Source: Bimuria novae-zelandiae CBS 107.79 (Eukaryota > Ascomycota > Dothideomycetes > Pleosporales > Didymosphaeriaceae). From it: a stretch of DNA of 64,000 nucleotides. Below, piece by piece: positions 43,774 through 55,049 of this stretch (position 1 is its first letter; each line of letters begins with the position of its first letter). A program made the translations under genes and the position numbers. The notes beneath the pieces are model-generated. The model was not told where the DNA came from, ran no database searches, and was given only the letters and a program-made list of their open reading frames with translations. Where the stretch lies: the NCBI GenBank assembly GCA_010015655.1, contig ML976656.1:1111385-1175384 (forward strand). Direction: 5' to 3'.

Positions 43774-45153
43774 ATGTATCAAACTGTGTTGTCTCTGCTC
43801 GCGCTCGCGGGCGTATCCCATGGACAGGTGGCTCACATGATGCGCTTCGCCTGTTCGCAACTCACCGTTGAGAGACTTGATCCTTTGGTGAACCCCGGAG
43901 TAGTTGGAACGCCGCATACGCATCAAATTGTGTAAGCACCACTAAAGATAGGAAATTGCCCCGTGTTTATGTATTACAGAGGCGGGAATTCGTTCAGACC
44001 GGACATGGAACCTGTCGAGTACGACTTGGTAAAGGAGTCTTCTTGTACCAGCTGTACTTTTAGCGAAGTAAGGATTCCTGGCGTTTTCCAAATAGCCTCT
44101 CCGCGATAGTCAAAGTAGTAGGCTGACTTATGACAGGACTTCAGGTAATAGACTCCTAATCGGTAAATAATCCAGCAAAGCTGATCCGTGTTTAGCAACT
44201 ACTGGACTGCAGCGCTCTACTTCCGGTCCCGCAACGGCACATACAAGCGGGTGAGGCAGGTCTCTAATGGTGGCCTGCACCAGGACGGTGGCCACACCGT
44301 GTACTACATTCCGACGTATGATGGCGTGAGCAATGTGACAGCGTTCGCTCCGGTAAGTATACGGACGCTCCGAGCGCTGCGATTGCGTACTCATTCAATT
44401 TGTCTCCAGGGCTTCCGCATGATCGCGGGCAATCCGATGCTCCGCAACACTACTGGCGAGTCCCGCGGTATCTGCCATCGTTGCATGTTCAAGGACCAAA
44501 CTCCCTTCGGCGGAGCGCCCTGCACGGGTAACGATACCACGTATCTCCCTGACCACCAGTGTGAGGGTGGTATCCGGACGCAAGTTACGTAAGTTTTCCG
44601 CTCTTAACTTCACGTGTTTTCGCTCTCCAGGTTCCTGCTAATCTTTTGCAGATTCCCTACGTGCTGGGATGGCGTGAATCTCGACTCCCTAGATCATCAC
44701 AGTCATGTCGCTTACGCTACGATTCCTTTCGAACCGTACGCAGACCCCGCTATTTCGCGCCCCTACACGCCAGCACAGGAACGCGGCAAATGCCCCGAGA
44801 CGCATCCGGTTCACTTACCGCAACTCATGTACGAGGTGATTTTCGATACGACCGAGTTCGACGGTGATGACTTGTGGCCTGAGGATGGGAGCCAGCCGTT
44901 CGTCTTCAGCATGGGCGATGCGACCGGCCACGGTAACCACGGCGACTACATGTTCGGATGGCAGGGCGACAGTCTGCAGCGCGCGATCAACGCACGTTGC
45001 GATAACGATCATTGCAGTGAACTGAAGAGGCAGACAGACGAGGAGGCTATGAAATGCAAGATTGCGCAGAAGGCCGTAGAGGATGTCGGTAATGACAACT
45101 GGCTGCAGACGCTTCCGGGCGGCGTGGAAATCAATGATGGGGTCAACATGTGA
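43774..45153 (+). CDS. DUF1996-family secreted protein, six exons with an 8-nt micro-exon
   Basis: Exons 43774-43931, 43980-44067, 44137-44144, 44196-44352, 44410-44588, 44652-45153 sum to 1092 nt, 363 residues. All introns are GT...AG (48, 69, 51, 57, 63 bp). Residues 1-18 form a signal peptide ([17 protein letters not shown]). Family landmarks: DPLVNPG (36-42), PHTHQIVGGNSF (47-58), [41 protein letters not shown], then [12 protein letters not shown] near the C-terminus. Splicing through the 8-nt exon (GACTTCAG) restores the expected EDFSNYW; the intron after it is in the same place as in the paralogue at 56644. Probably an extracellular protein; its activity is unknown. The gene looks intact. 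Confidence 0.9.
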
Positions 45154-45462
45154 GAGGCATCTCTTCTAGGCTTCAGAAACACGTGCGCAAGGCAGCCGTG
45201 ATGTTGATGATTGATTTGATGAGAAGTTCCAAGGGTTGGTATTGAGGTGTTGAGGGAGGGGTTGCATGTGAAAGGCGCGCTGTTACTGTTGATAGTTGAT
45301 AGTGAACTAGAGGAGCATGATGCATTGATTTCTTCGCGAGTCACTATTTCCCTTATGCATTTTGGTGTTGGATTGAACAGGAAGCGGAAAGAGAGAAGCC
45401 GTCACTTCCCTGATTACTATGTCTTGGCAGCTGATGCACGCCGTCACCTCATGCACGCGCAA

Positions 45463-46883
45463 CACCACAATTAGGTTAACAAAGATAAGGCTGTAGAGCT
45501 CTATAAAAAAGCAATTATCGCGAGATTTTCTAGATTTAAGGTCTTATAGAGCTATAGATAATCGCTATCTAATTAAATTATAAATATTTACTTAGTATTC
45601 TAATTATATAGCTACTACGTATTAATAGCTTTAATAGCGTAAATACTACTATATTAACGCGTATAGGTACTAGCGTAGATTTCTTCTTTTTTATAACTTT
45701 ATGAGTAGCTTTTAAGGCTCTTTAAAGTCCTTTTTTAGTAATTTTAAGACGTCCTTAAAGCTATTATTAAGCCTTATAAGCCCATTAATAATGGCGTTAC
45801 TTAGTAGTTTAATTACCACTTTTTTTTATCTCGCGTAATTTTAGCTACTAGTTATATAATGTTTCTTTTTTATAGTAAATAAGCTTTAAGCTATGTATTG
45901 GCTTTCTATATTTCTTATTATTACCTATTTTAGATTTATAATTATTATTTTTTTCTTTTTATTAACTAATAAAAACGTGCGCTTTTTATACTAAAATAAG
46001 TAATTAAAAAATAGCTTTTATATACTACTTTTTAAGTTACTTTAAAGGTAAAGTGTTGCCCTTTATTTAACGTCAATTTTTTTAAACTTTTTAAAAGCTC
46101 TTATTTTTATATTTTAGAAGTTACTTTAATATGAAAATTAAATATAGTATTTAGCTAAGCCTATGCGACTCCTTAGTTATAATATTTTTAATAATAAAGT
46201 ATAATAATTATTTTATTTTACGCTAATTTATTACGCTAAGTACTAATATAATGCTTTTCTATTATTTTCCTTTAAAGAGAGCATTTGATTAAATTACTTA
46301 AAAATAAGTATAAGATTTAGTAGTAAGATACTTATATATTTAAAACCCTTAATAATTAATTACAGCGTAGCTAACGAAGTCTAGACCATTTAAAAGAGTA
46401 TAAGAAAATTTCTTTTAGTAATTATTAATAGTCTTTAGTTTTTATAAAAATTGACGTTAAACTCGTTAGAGCAAGTACCAAAAAACATAAATATGTATAT
46501 ATATTAAGGTGCTATAATATATACGTTAAATAAAAGGGTAGTATAGCTAATAGGATCATATTTTGGTTATAATAGTTAATAAAATCAGTATTAATATAAT
46601 ATTTATAGCTATTAACATTAATAGTTAATATACTTATTAAGTATTTTTAGCTTTCTCTCTTATATAGTAATTAAATACTTATTAAAGGTATTAAAGGCCT
46701 ATTGTATTATTCAACTATGTAAAAGGAGATAAAGTAATAAAAATCCTATAATATTAAATAATATTTGTTTTACTTAAATATAGACTCCTAGTGTTAAATT
46801 AATAGATAAGTTATAAATTAATAGAAAATCTATTAGCGTATATATATAAAGTAATTAAAATCTACCTATAACTACTATGCTAT
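45463..46883. other. AT-rich RIP-degraded DNA without readable gene
   Basis: Left inner part of the inverted-end unit. Local inverted words are present (TTTAACGTCAATTTTT near 46065 and its complement near 46447). No protein motif is legible. Confidence 0.5.
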
Positions 46884-46950
46884 TGTCAGATTGAAGTGTG
46901 TTCTTAATAAGATCGAAAAAAAAAGATTAATTCTGGTTCTTCTGTGGGAG

Positions 46951-47427
46951 TATTACGAGCTCAGGAAACCCGGATAGTGGCACAACCACAGACAAGGATA
47001 AATAGGGGGAGGCAGATAAGGTTATACTATAGCTAGCCCGCAAGGACTCGCGGGGTCGCTTATATTAGCTAAGGTTATATAACCCTAATTTAATAGTAGC
47101 TCTAGATTAAGGTAATCCGCTAAGAGCTTCGAACTAAGGTAATCCGCTAAGGGGGCCAGATTACCTAAAGATAGAGTAAGAAACAGACTAGTATATAGTA
47201 TAGTAGATTCTTCTATGTTATTTCCTTCCTTATAGTTAACTTATATATCTTCTGTACAAGTACGTTCTCCTATATAGACTAATAGTTATTTTATTTTATT
47301 ATAAGATTAGATTATTTAGCCTCACGCTAAGTATTGTATTAACTTATACTACTAAGTAATTTATAAAGTACTATAATACCTTACTACCCTAGCCTAAATT
47401 AGAATAAGATATAAGAGCTTTATAACA
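46951..47427 (+). repeat. 5' LTR of the gypsy element
   Basis: 477 bp. Its first 80 bp keep CpA sites that are lost in the 3' LTR (GCACAACCACAGACAAGG against the AT-rich version). Confidence 0.92.
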
Positions 47428-48850
47428 CTTTAACTACCTTATAATATAATAGTAAGACTTAGTTCGAGCACTATAGCTTTAGCACCTAAAAAAAAGACTT
47501 TAAGAAAGATAGTTATTAAATAAATAGCTTAAATAACCTAGCTATAGGAAATTATTAGCTAGATAAGCAAGAAAATAGGTAAATAAGAAGATATAAAATA
47601 TTAACTAAAAGTTCTAAAGCCTAAACCCTACTTTAAGAAGGGCTATCCAGGAACGTTCCTAATATAGATAAAACTATTTATCCGCTATAACCTAAAAAGG
47701 TTTAATATAAAATAAGATAAAATCCTAGTTACCTATATAAATATATAGGATAAGGTAGCTATATAGGCTAGACTAATAATTAATAACTTCTTTAAAAATA
47801 GCAAGGTAAAGGATTATAATTTAGACGCTACTAAAGATACTTTTAAGGACTAGAAGTCTTTTTATAAAGCTATAAAAAGGATATTTAGTATAATTAATAA
47901 AAGACGTTAGGCTAAAATATGCCTCTAACGTCTACGTTAGGAAAAGTTAGTAGTACTCTATACTCTAGAGTTTAAATAAATAGTGGCGGAACTTAATAGA
48001 TAGGGGGAAGCCCTACTAATAATTACCTACTATAATAGGCTAAAGAAATTAGTTAAAAATAAACTAGTCTACTAAGAAAAGGCAGATAATCTAAAAGAGC
48101 TTATTAATAACGCTATTAAAGCAGACAACCACCTATATAAGCAAAAGCTAGAAAAGCAGCATGGCACCCGACTGCTCTCTAGGAGGGAAAACAACGCCAG
48201 ACCCGCCGGAAGGGACCAAGACGGAGACGTTATCATGACCGACGAAGCCCGATGGTACAAAAAAAGAAACGGTAAAGGAAAGCAGCTGTATAAACCTACG
48301 AAGGGCTACTAGGGCCGAAGCGGCATCTCGCAAGAAGAGCGAGAACGGAGGTTTAAGGACAAGGCCTGCCTCCGATGTGGCAAGCAAGGCCACTTCGCCA
48401 AGGACTGCGAAGGTCAGGAGACCAAGGTTAATACGACCAACCTCCTACGAGTGGCCATGGCCACCCTCATGCCAGCAGAGGCGGAGGAGATAGATCTCAC
48501 ACAAGAGATCCCAGAACCAGTAAAAGAATAGGGAGAGGAACGAAAAACCCTCCATAAATACCAGATCTTCCAACGACTGGCAAACGACACCTGCTGGATG
48601 TACAGCAGCACGCTACATCACTTGTCTCAGTGTGAGGCGAAGGTGGTCATCCAAGGGCCACACGCATGGGACGCCTATTGGCTTGCCGAAAAGCTACAAG
48701 GGCCCCCAAAGCATTTCCTATATCAGATCTCGATACAGGAGCAACATGCACACGCCAAATAGTGGCAATGTACACGAAAAGGATGCCGATAGTACTCTAA
48801 GGCTAGGGTTAAGGCCTCCTACTTTCTAGGAGGCTTAGAGCACTATAAAC
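47428..48850 (+). pseudogene. Gypsy gag with CCHC zinc knuckle
   Basis: Gag-like coding sequence broken by stops up to about 48140, then a GC-rich, nearly unmutated segment containing CLRCGKQGHFAKDC at about 48367-48408, a perfect CX2CX4HX4C nucleic-acid-binding knuckle. In-frame TAGs remain even in the clean part (near 48311 and 48528), so it cannot be translated whole. Confidence 0.8.
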
Positions 48851-49920
48851 TAAGAAAGAGCTAGTATAGCGTGCTTAATAATTATTATAAATACTTTTTA
48901 GCTTATTAGGCTAAGCACTATAAGTGGAATAGCTAGTACTAATATTTTAATATTACTTATAAGTTATATAGATAATAAAAGTTCGAGATAGGTTAGTTCC
49001 CTTAGGGCCTAGACCCCCGCGACACTAGCATAATAATAAGTAGTATATAGCTAGGAAGAGACGCGGACTACTTATTAATAAGTTAAAATAAATATAACCT
49101 ATAGTGCTTTGCGCACCTAAGCCTGTAGAAAGAAGTAGCCTCCTTAAATAGCTACCTAGGATACAGCGTATTAGCCTAAAACAAGTGCCTTATTTTAAAC
49201 TGCCCGCAATATAGGAATTAGGGAGTATATAAGCTTAATAGAATTAAAGAGATTTATACTTTACATTAATAGTAATATAAATAGCACAGGATTAAGGAAG
49301 TCTTAAAGCTAGCCTAACTTAAGGGTTAGATCTAGGAGGCAGAAGCTTTATAAGAGGTCTAAAATAAGTCTAAGAACTTAAAAAACTAGATTATTACTAG
49401 GCAATAAGCCACACTAGTAATAGTATAATTATTATAGCTTATTAAGTAGACACTTACTAAGTTAAGAAATGCTTAATTAAGAATATTATAGTGTATAGGC
49501 ATCGCGTTATAGTACTTATTAACTTAGGGGTAGACGCGTGTCTAATTACCCTATAAGTAGTTAAAAAAATAATATACTATATTATAATAAGAGAATATTA
49601 CTATAGATAGGACTCGTATACGGGACCCGATTATAAGAATATAATAATAGTTAGCTACGCCTTAAGACGGCGCTAGAATAAGTTAATATAGAAGGTCTAG
49701 AGAGCTAACATGTTTTTACTATTATAGAGATAGGCGACATTAAAGCTATTATAAAATATAAATAATTAGAATAATATAATCTATAAATAGACTAGATTAA
49801 ATAAATAATCTTACTCTAGAATCTACTAGTAATAGCTTAGGTAAGTCTTAGCGAAAGGGAAACTCCTTAAAAACCTTAGGCAAGAAAAGGAAACTAACTA
49901 TTTAAAATATAAAAGATATT
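48851..49920 (+). pseudogene. Gypsy pol, linker/protease region, unreadable in detail
   Basis: AT-rich, stop-filled continuation between gag and RT. A protease is expected here but I cannot point to a clear active-site triad. Confidence 0.5.
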
Positions 49921-52900
49921 AGTTTATAAGATAGACAGGATTTTAAAGCGACACCTAAGCTAGGTGCACTATATATAGGTCTAAGAAGCTAAGATAGTCC
50001 TAGACAACCTAGGTCTGCTAGAAGAATATAAGGAATTTATAGACCTATTTAAGGAATACGACAAGACTATCTTACCTGAATATAAGAAGTAGAATTACAA
50101 GATACTACTAGTAAAGGGAGCTAAACTATGGCTAGAGCGCCTAAGGCCCCTTACCTATAAATAAGAAAAAAAGTTAAAGGAGCTAATATAGAAAAATCTA
50201 CGCTTAGAAAAGTAAAGACCTAGTTAGAGTCCTATAGTCTTTCCTATACTCTTTATTTGCAAAGAAGACAGTAGGCTATAATTTTATATAAATTATAAAT
50301 AGCTAAACGCTATAATAGTAAAAAACTACTACTTATTACTATTAATAATAAAGCTTATAGATTGACTGTAAGGAGCTAAGTGGTTCACAAAATTTAATAT
50401 CTAAGATAGATTCTATAGGATTTAAATAATAAAAAGTTATAAGTAGAAAATAGCTTTCCGCACGCGATATAGCCTCTTTAAATATATAATTATACTAATA
50501 GGGTTAACTAATACACTAGTAACCTTCCAGGAACTTATAAATTAAATATTATATAAATACTTAAACGTATTCTACATAGCATACCTCGATAACATATTAA
50601 TATACTTAAGCGGAACTCTAGAAGAATATAAGAAATATGTTTGTAAGGTACTATAAAAGCTATAAAAGTATAGATTACTCCTACACCCTAAGAAATATAA
50701 ATTCCACGTTACGGAAACGGAATATCTAGGATTTGTGGTATCTTAAGAAGGTGTTAAGATAGACCTAAAAAAATCGCGATAATAAAAGAATAACTACTAC
50801 TAGAATTAGTAAAGGATATCTAATTCTGCTTAGGCTTTATTAACTTTTATTATAAATTTATTAAGAACTACTTAAAGGTCACCGCTCTACTAACGGAACT
50901 TACGAAAATAGGAAAATAGCAACTTCTATAAGAGGTAAAAAAGAAAGCTTTTAAATAACTAAAGCGCCTATTCCTAACGGCACCCCTACTATAAATATAT
51001 AACCTAGAGCGGCAACATCGCATTTACACAAACGCATCCGATTATACGCTAAAGGCTATATTATTATAAGAATATAATAATAAAAAGTAGAGACTAGTCT
51101 TTTATTATATAAGAAAGCTTTTAGGAGTAGAGCTTAATTACAAGATTTATAATAAGGAACTATTAGTAATTATTAATTATTTTAAGTAATAAGAAGTATA
51201 GCTTAAAGGAGCTAAGTACTAAATAGAGGCATTTTTTAATTACCTTAATTTTACGCACTTTACGACGACTAAGAAACTTAATTAATAATAAGCTAGATAG
51301 TCTAAATAGATAGCATAATTTAACTTCTATATTACGTATTTATTAGGGAATGTAAACGCTGCAGTAGACGCACTTAGTAGATAATTAAATCTTATAGAAG
51401 AAGATAACAGGGGTAACTACGTTGTAATTTTAACCTATATAAAGGACAGAACCCTTTGCTATAATAAAATATAACTTACGCTAGCACTGGAAGTGCGATA
51501 CCCAGACTTTACCTATTATAGACTAATTATAGAGGGGATACAGGATTATAATAGGCTTATAAACAAGGATTACTAAGTATATAATCTCTATAAAGCTATA
51601 AGATTAATAGCACGAGACTATTAAAACTATATCTAAATTAGTAAGTAAGTAGCTCCGCTACTAATTAAAAAGTTATATAAAAATAAGAACTAGGGATACC
51701 TAAAAATTACTAAAATAACGCGTTAAATCGCGAATACGTATGCTATCCCTAGGCTATACTAGGTAGTATAAAAGGTGCTAGGTAACTATTTAGCCTATTA
51801 TAAAAATAAGCTTAAGAGATATAAGCCTTATAGTCTCTTATAGCTATTGCAATTGCCCCTAAGGCTATAGTTAAGTATAACTATAGACTTTATTATAAAG
51901 CTACTAGCATTACTAGCACTAGGGAATAAAAATCCTTATAACTTAATTTTAGTTATAATTTACTAACTTATTAAGGAATTAAGGTTTATACTAATTAAGG
52001 AAGCTATAATAGTAAAAGAATTAACTTACGTAGTAGAGTAAGAACTAATATTATAGGTTAGACAACCTAATAAGTTTATTACGGATAAGGCCAAGATATT
52101 CACATTATTATATTAGACCATGTTTATAGCTAAATTAGGGACTAAGTATAAGCTCACGACGAGCTTCTACCCTAAGATAAATAGCTAAACTAAGTAAATA
52201 AACTAAACGTTAAAATAGTATCTTTAAATATATATAAACAAGCTTTAAGACAATTAGGTTAAGCTGTTATTAATAGCTTAACTAGTATATAATAGCGCAA
52301 GATTAGTAACTACAAGGTACTCGCCATACTACGCCAATCACGAGTGTGAGCCAACAACTTACTAGGACTTATTAGACATTAAAAGCGTTGTAAAAGGCGT
52401 AGCTAATAAAGCGAAGCTTATACAGGAATTGCACGAAACACTACGAAAAAATATTACGTAACGTAATAAGTAAGTAGTAATATAAGTAAATAAGAAAAAT
52501 ATTAAGGGACTAACTTTTAAAGAGGGGGATAGAGTCCTCCTTTTATAAAAAAATTTTAAGATTATAAAACTAAGTAAGAAATTAAATAACCTTTAAAAAG
52601 GACTATTTAAGGTTTAAGAGGTTAAAGGACTAGTAAATTTTAAACTATAGTTACTTATAAATACACGTATACACCTAGTCTTCTATAAATTATTATTAGA
52701 ACTAGCACTACTTGACGCTAAACTAGAATTATATTTAGAACTTAAAGATAAAGAACACAAAGTTAAGGCAATTAAGAATCTATAAAAAATTAAACGTTAG
52801 TATAAGTACTTAGTGAAATAGGAAGGATGGCTAGAGAGCCACAACACGTAGGAACTAGTATAAAACCTCACGAACTACAAGACAGCGCTAGAGAAATTCT

Positions 52901-52990
52901 ACGCGGAGCATCTAGGAGTCCTGTAGCCAGATTAGCTAGAAACTTAGAAAAGTTAAAAGACGTAAAAGGGTTAAAAGAAGTAAATAAATT
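49921..52990 (+). pseudogene. Gypsy pol: RT, RNase H, integrase, chromodomain, RIP-degraded
   Basis: RT about 50090-50760, with readable FCLGFINFYRKFI-type thumb region after it and the active box as YLDN (about 50584-50598; the family norm is YLDD, one G-to-A change). RNase H about 50990-51370 (YTNASDYTLKAILLQE). Integrase about 51640-52450, with TIDFI and ITDKAKIF marking the first two catalytic aspartates. A chromodomain-like YLVKQEGWLESHNTQELV (about 52810-52870) ends the protein. The many stops make it non-functional. Confidence 0.85.
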
Positions 52991-53603
52991 AGCTTATAAC
53001 TAGCCTAAGTTAAATATAAGTAATAATAGTAAAAATAAAATAAGGACGCCAGCGTCCGTACTTTTAAAAAAAAAAAGCTTTAAGATCCTAGCCTTACGCT
53101 TTAAATACTTTAACTTTTTTATTAATATAATTTCTTTTAGCTTACGACGGCGTTCCTTTTTTTAAATATTAAATAACTTTTATTCTCTTTTAGTTAGTTC
53201 CTCCTTTAAATAAAAAATTTTAACTTAAAAATAGCGTTACTTTACCTTTATCTCTTAACGCTTAGACTGCGTTAGAACTAAACTATATTAAATTTTTACC
53301 TAAATATAGTAAGTATAGAAGCTAGTAAATAACTCTACTATGCACTTTAGCCCCTTCTCTTTATAATACCTATATAGAGTTAGTATCTCTATATTTACGT
53401 CTAGAATAGCCTTTATCTAGTCCTAGCAACGTTAGTTAGAAGACGTTATTAAGACTTTAAATATAGTTAGGCAGGTAATAAGAAGGGCATATGGTAAACT
53501 TATAGTAAAAGATTTAATAGCTACTTATATGCGCGCACGCTAGTGCCGCTATATAATTATAAAATAAAGGGTATTAAAATAATTACCCTAAAAGGGGGGA
53601 TAA

Positions 53604-54080
53604 TATTATAAGCTTAAGAAACCTAGATAGTAGTATAACGATAAATAAAAATAAATAGGGGGAGGTAGATAAAGTTATACTATAGCTAGTCTATAAAGAC
53701 TTATAGGGTCGCTTATATTAGTTAAGGTTACGTAACCCTAATCTAATAGTAGCTTTAAATTAAAGTAATCTGCTAAGAGCTTTAAACTAAGGTGATCCGC
53801 TAAGGGGGCCGGATTACCTAGAGATAGAGGAAGAAATAGACTAGTATATAGTATAGTAGATTCTCCTATATTATTTTCTTCCTTATAGTTAACTTATATA
53901 TCTTCTGTGCGAGTACGTTCTCCTATATAAACTAATAGTTATTTTATTTTATTATAAAATTAAATTATTTAGCCTCGCGCTAAGTGTCGCATTAACTTAT
54001 ACTATTAAATAATTTATAAAGCACCACGATACCTTACCGTTCTAGCCTAGATCGGAATAAGGTGTGAGAGCCTTATAATA
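53604..54080 (+). repeat. 3' LTR of the gypsy element
   Basis: 477 bp, partner of 46951-47427, followed by GGGAG. Confidence 0.92.
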
Positions 54081-54326
54081 GGGAGATGGCATCCTCTATA
54101 TAACTATAAAGACATTCCTTGCTTTGTTGTGGAATGTATGTTATGCAAGGGAGGAATATATCTTATGTAAGGATACAAGTACGCCAGCCACCTTGCAAGC
54201 GCAAAGGATCATGTAATCGAATGGCTATATAGATTACCTTATTTAGTAACTCTTATATAGAGGCCTATTAAAGATCCTTTTTAAGTAACTAATAATACTA
54301 AAGACGAAGACTTTCTTATCTACATA

Positions 54327-54330
<4 letters not shown>

Positions 54331-54425
<95 letters not shown>

Positions 54426-54435
54426 NNNNNNNNNN

Positions 54436-54530
<95 letters not shown>
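54331..54530. repeat. Long (TAA)n microsatellite with a 10-N gap
   Basis: About 200 bp of uninterrupted TAA units, broken only by N at 54426-54435. The true length is unknown because the assembly stopped inside it. Confidence 0.97.
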
Positions 54531-54531
<1 letters not shown>

Positions 54532-54857
54532 GGCTCTATACTATACCTTGCTTTCTTTTTATATAAAAGCTAAAAGTGAAATCTATATTTTACCTCTAAA
54601 TTAGTGTTATATTAATTACTATTAATCTTAGTTATTTAGCATAATATTAAGGCGCCGCTATTATACTATATTACACGTAATTAGGTGACGCGTCTATACT
54701 AGTAACTTAATATAAATTAATTAATACTAAACTTAATAGTATATTATTAATATAAAGAATCTTTTTTTAGCTTGTGTAATTTAATTGCTTTGATTATAGC
54801 ATTAATTAGGTCTATATTAGTAGAGAAATATCGCGTTAAAAATGGGGCGCCGTATTA
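54531..54857. other. AT-rich DNA without readable gene
   Basis: Right inner part of the inverted-end unit; stops in all frames. Confidence 0.5.
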
Positions 54858-55049
54858 GTGCGCGTGCATGAGGTGACGGCGTGCGTCAGCTGCCAAGACA
54901 CGGTAACTGTTCGGCTTATCGATAAGGAGCACATCATTGGGTCGACCCAAGACGGGATGCCGTACGTCATTCCTCATCCTCGGTCAAACAAACAAAGTGG
55001 TCCCTTATTGAATCTCTGAGATCCCTACACTCACGACTACTTATACAAA

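Larger units (their letters stand above)
46951..54080 (+). mobile_element. Ty3/gypsy chromodomain LTR retrotransposon, full length, RIP-degraded
   Basis: Two 477-bp LTRs (46951-47427, 53604-54080) and a perfect target duplication GGGAG (46946-46950, 54081-54085). LTR ends are TRTTA...TAACA, RIP having changed TG to TA. A purine tract (AAAAGGGGGG) precedes the 3' LTR. Internal order: gag with zinc knuckle, RT, RNase H, integrase, chromodomain-like end, the layout of fungal chromoviruses of the Ty3/gypsy class. Most CAG/CAA codons are stops. One stretch, about 48140-48790, escaped mutation. Confidence 0.92.
46884..54223 (+). repeat. Solo LTR (TGTYAGATT family) split by the gypsy element
   Basis: The left part 46884-46950 starts TGTCAGATTGAAGTGTG and the right part 54086-54223 ends CATGTAATCGAATG. 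Both ends match the solo LTR at 61473-61720 (TGTTAGATTAAAGGGTG...CATGTAATCGGACA). A target duplication GCTAT flanks it (46879-46883 and 54224-54228). The joined length is about 205 bp. The middle is diverged from the other copy. Confidence 0.65.
45420..54900. mobile_element. Inverted-end unit (about 2.1 kb without its insertions), RIP-degraded
   Basis: A 43-bp inverted repeat (45420-45462 and 54858-54900) starts TGTCTTGGCAGCTGA and has two mismatches. Everything between is AT-rich. After removing the nested solo LTR and gypsy element (46884-54228) the unit is about 2136 bp, a normal size for a DNA transposon. I cannot read a transposase in 45463-46883 or 54229-54857; frames are full of stops. 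No clear target duplication is seen. Alternatively the two ends are an inverted pair of short repeats. Confidence 0.55.

Noticed and set aside
54850..54900. Reading the 43-bp inverted ends as a palindromic regulatory site of the SDR gene
   Set aside because: The partner copy lies 9.4 kb away in inverted orientation at the other border of the AT-rich block, so a transposon end is more likely.
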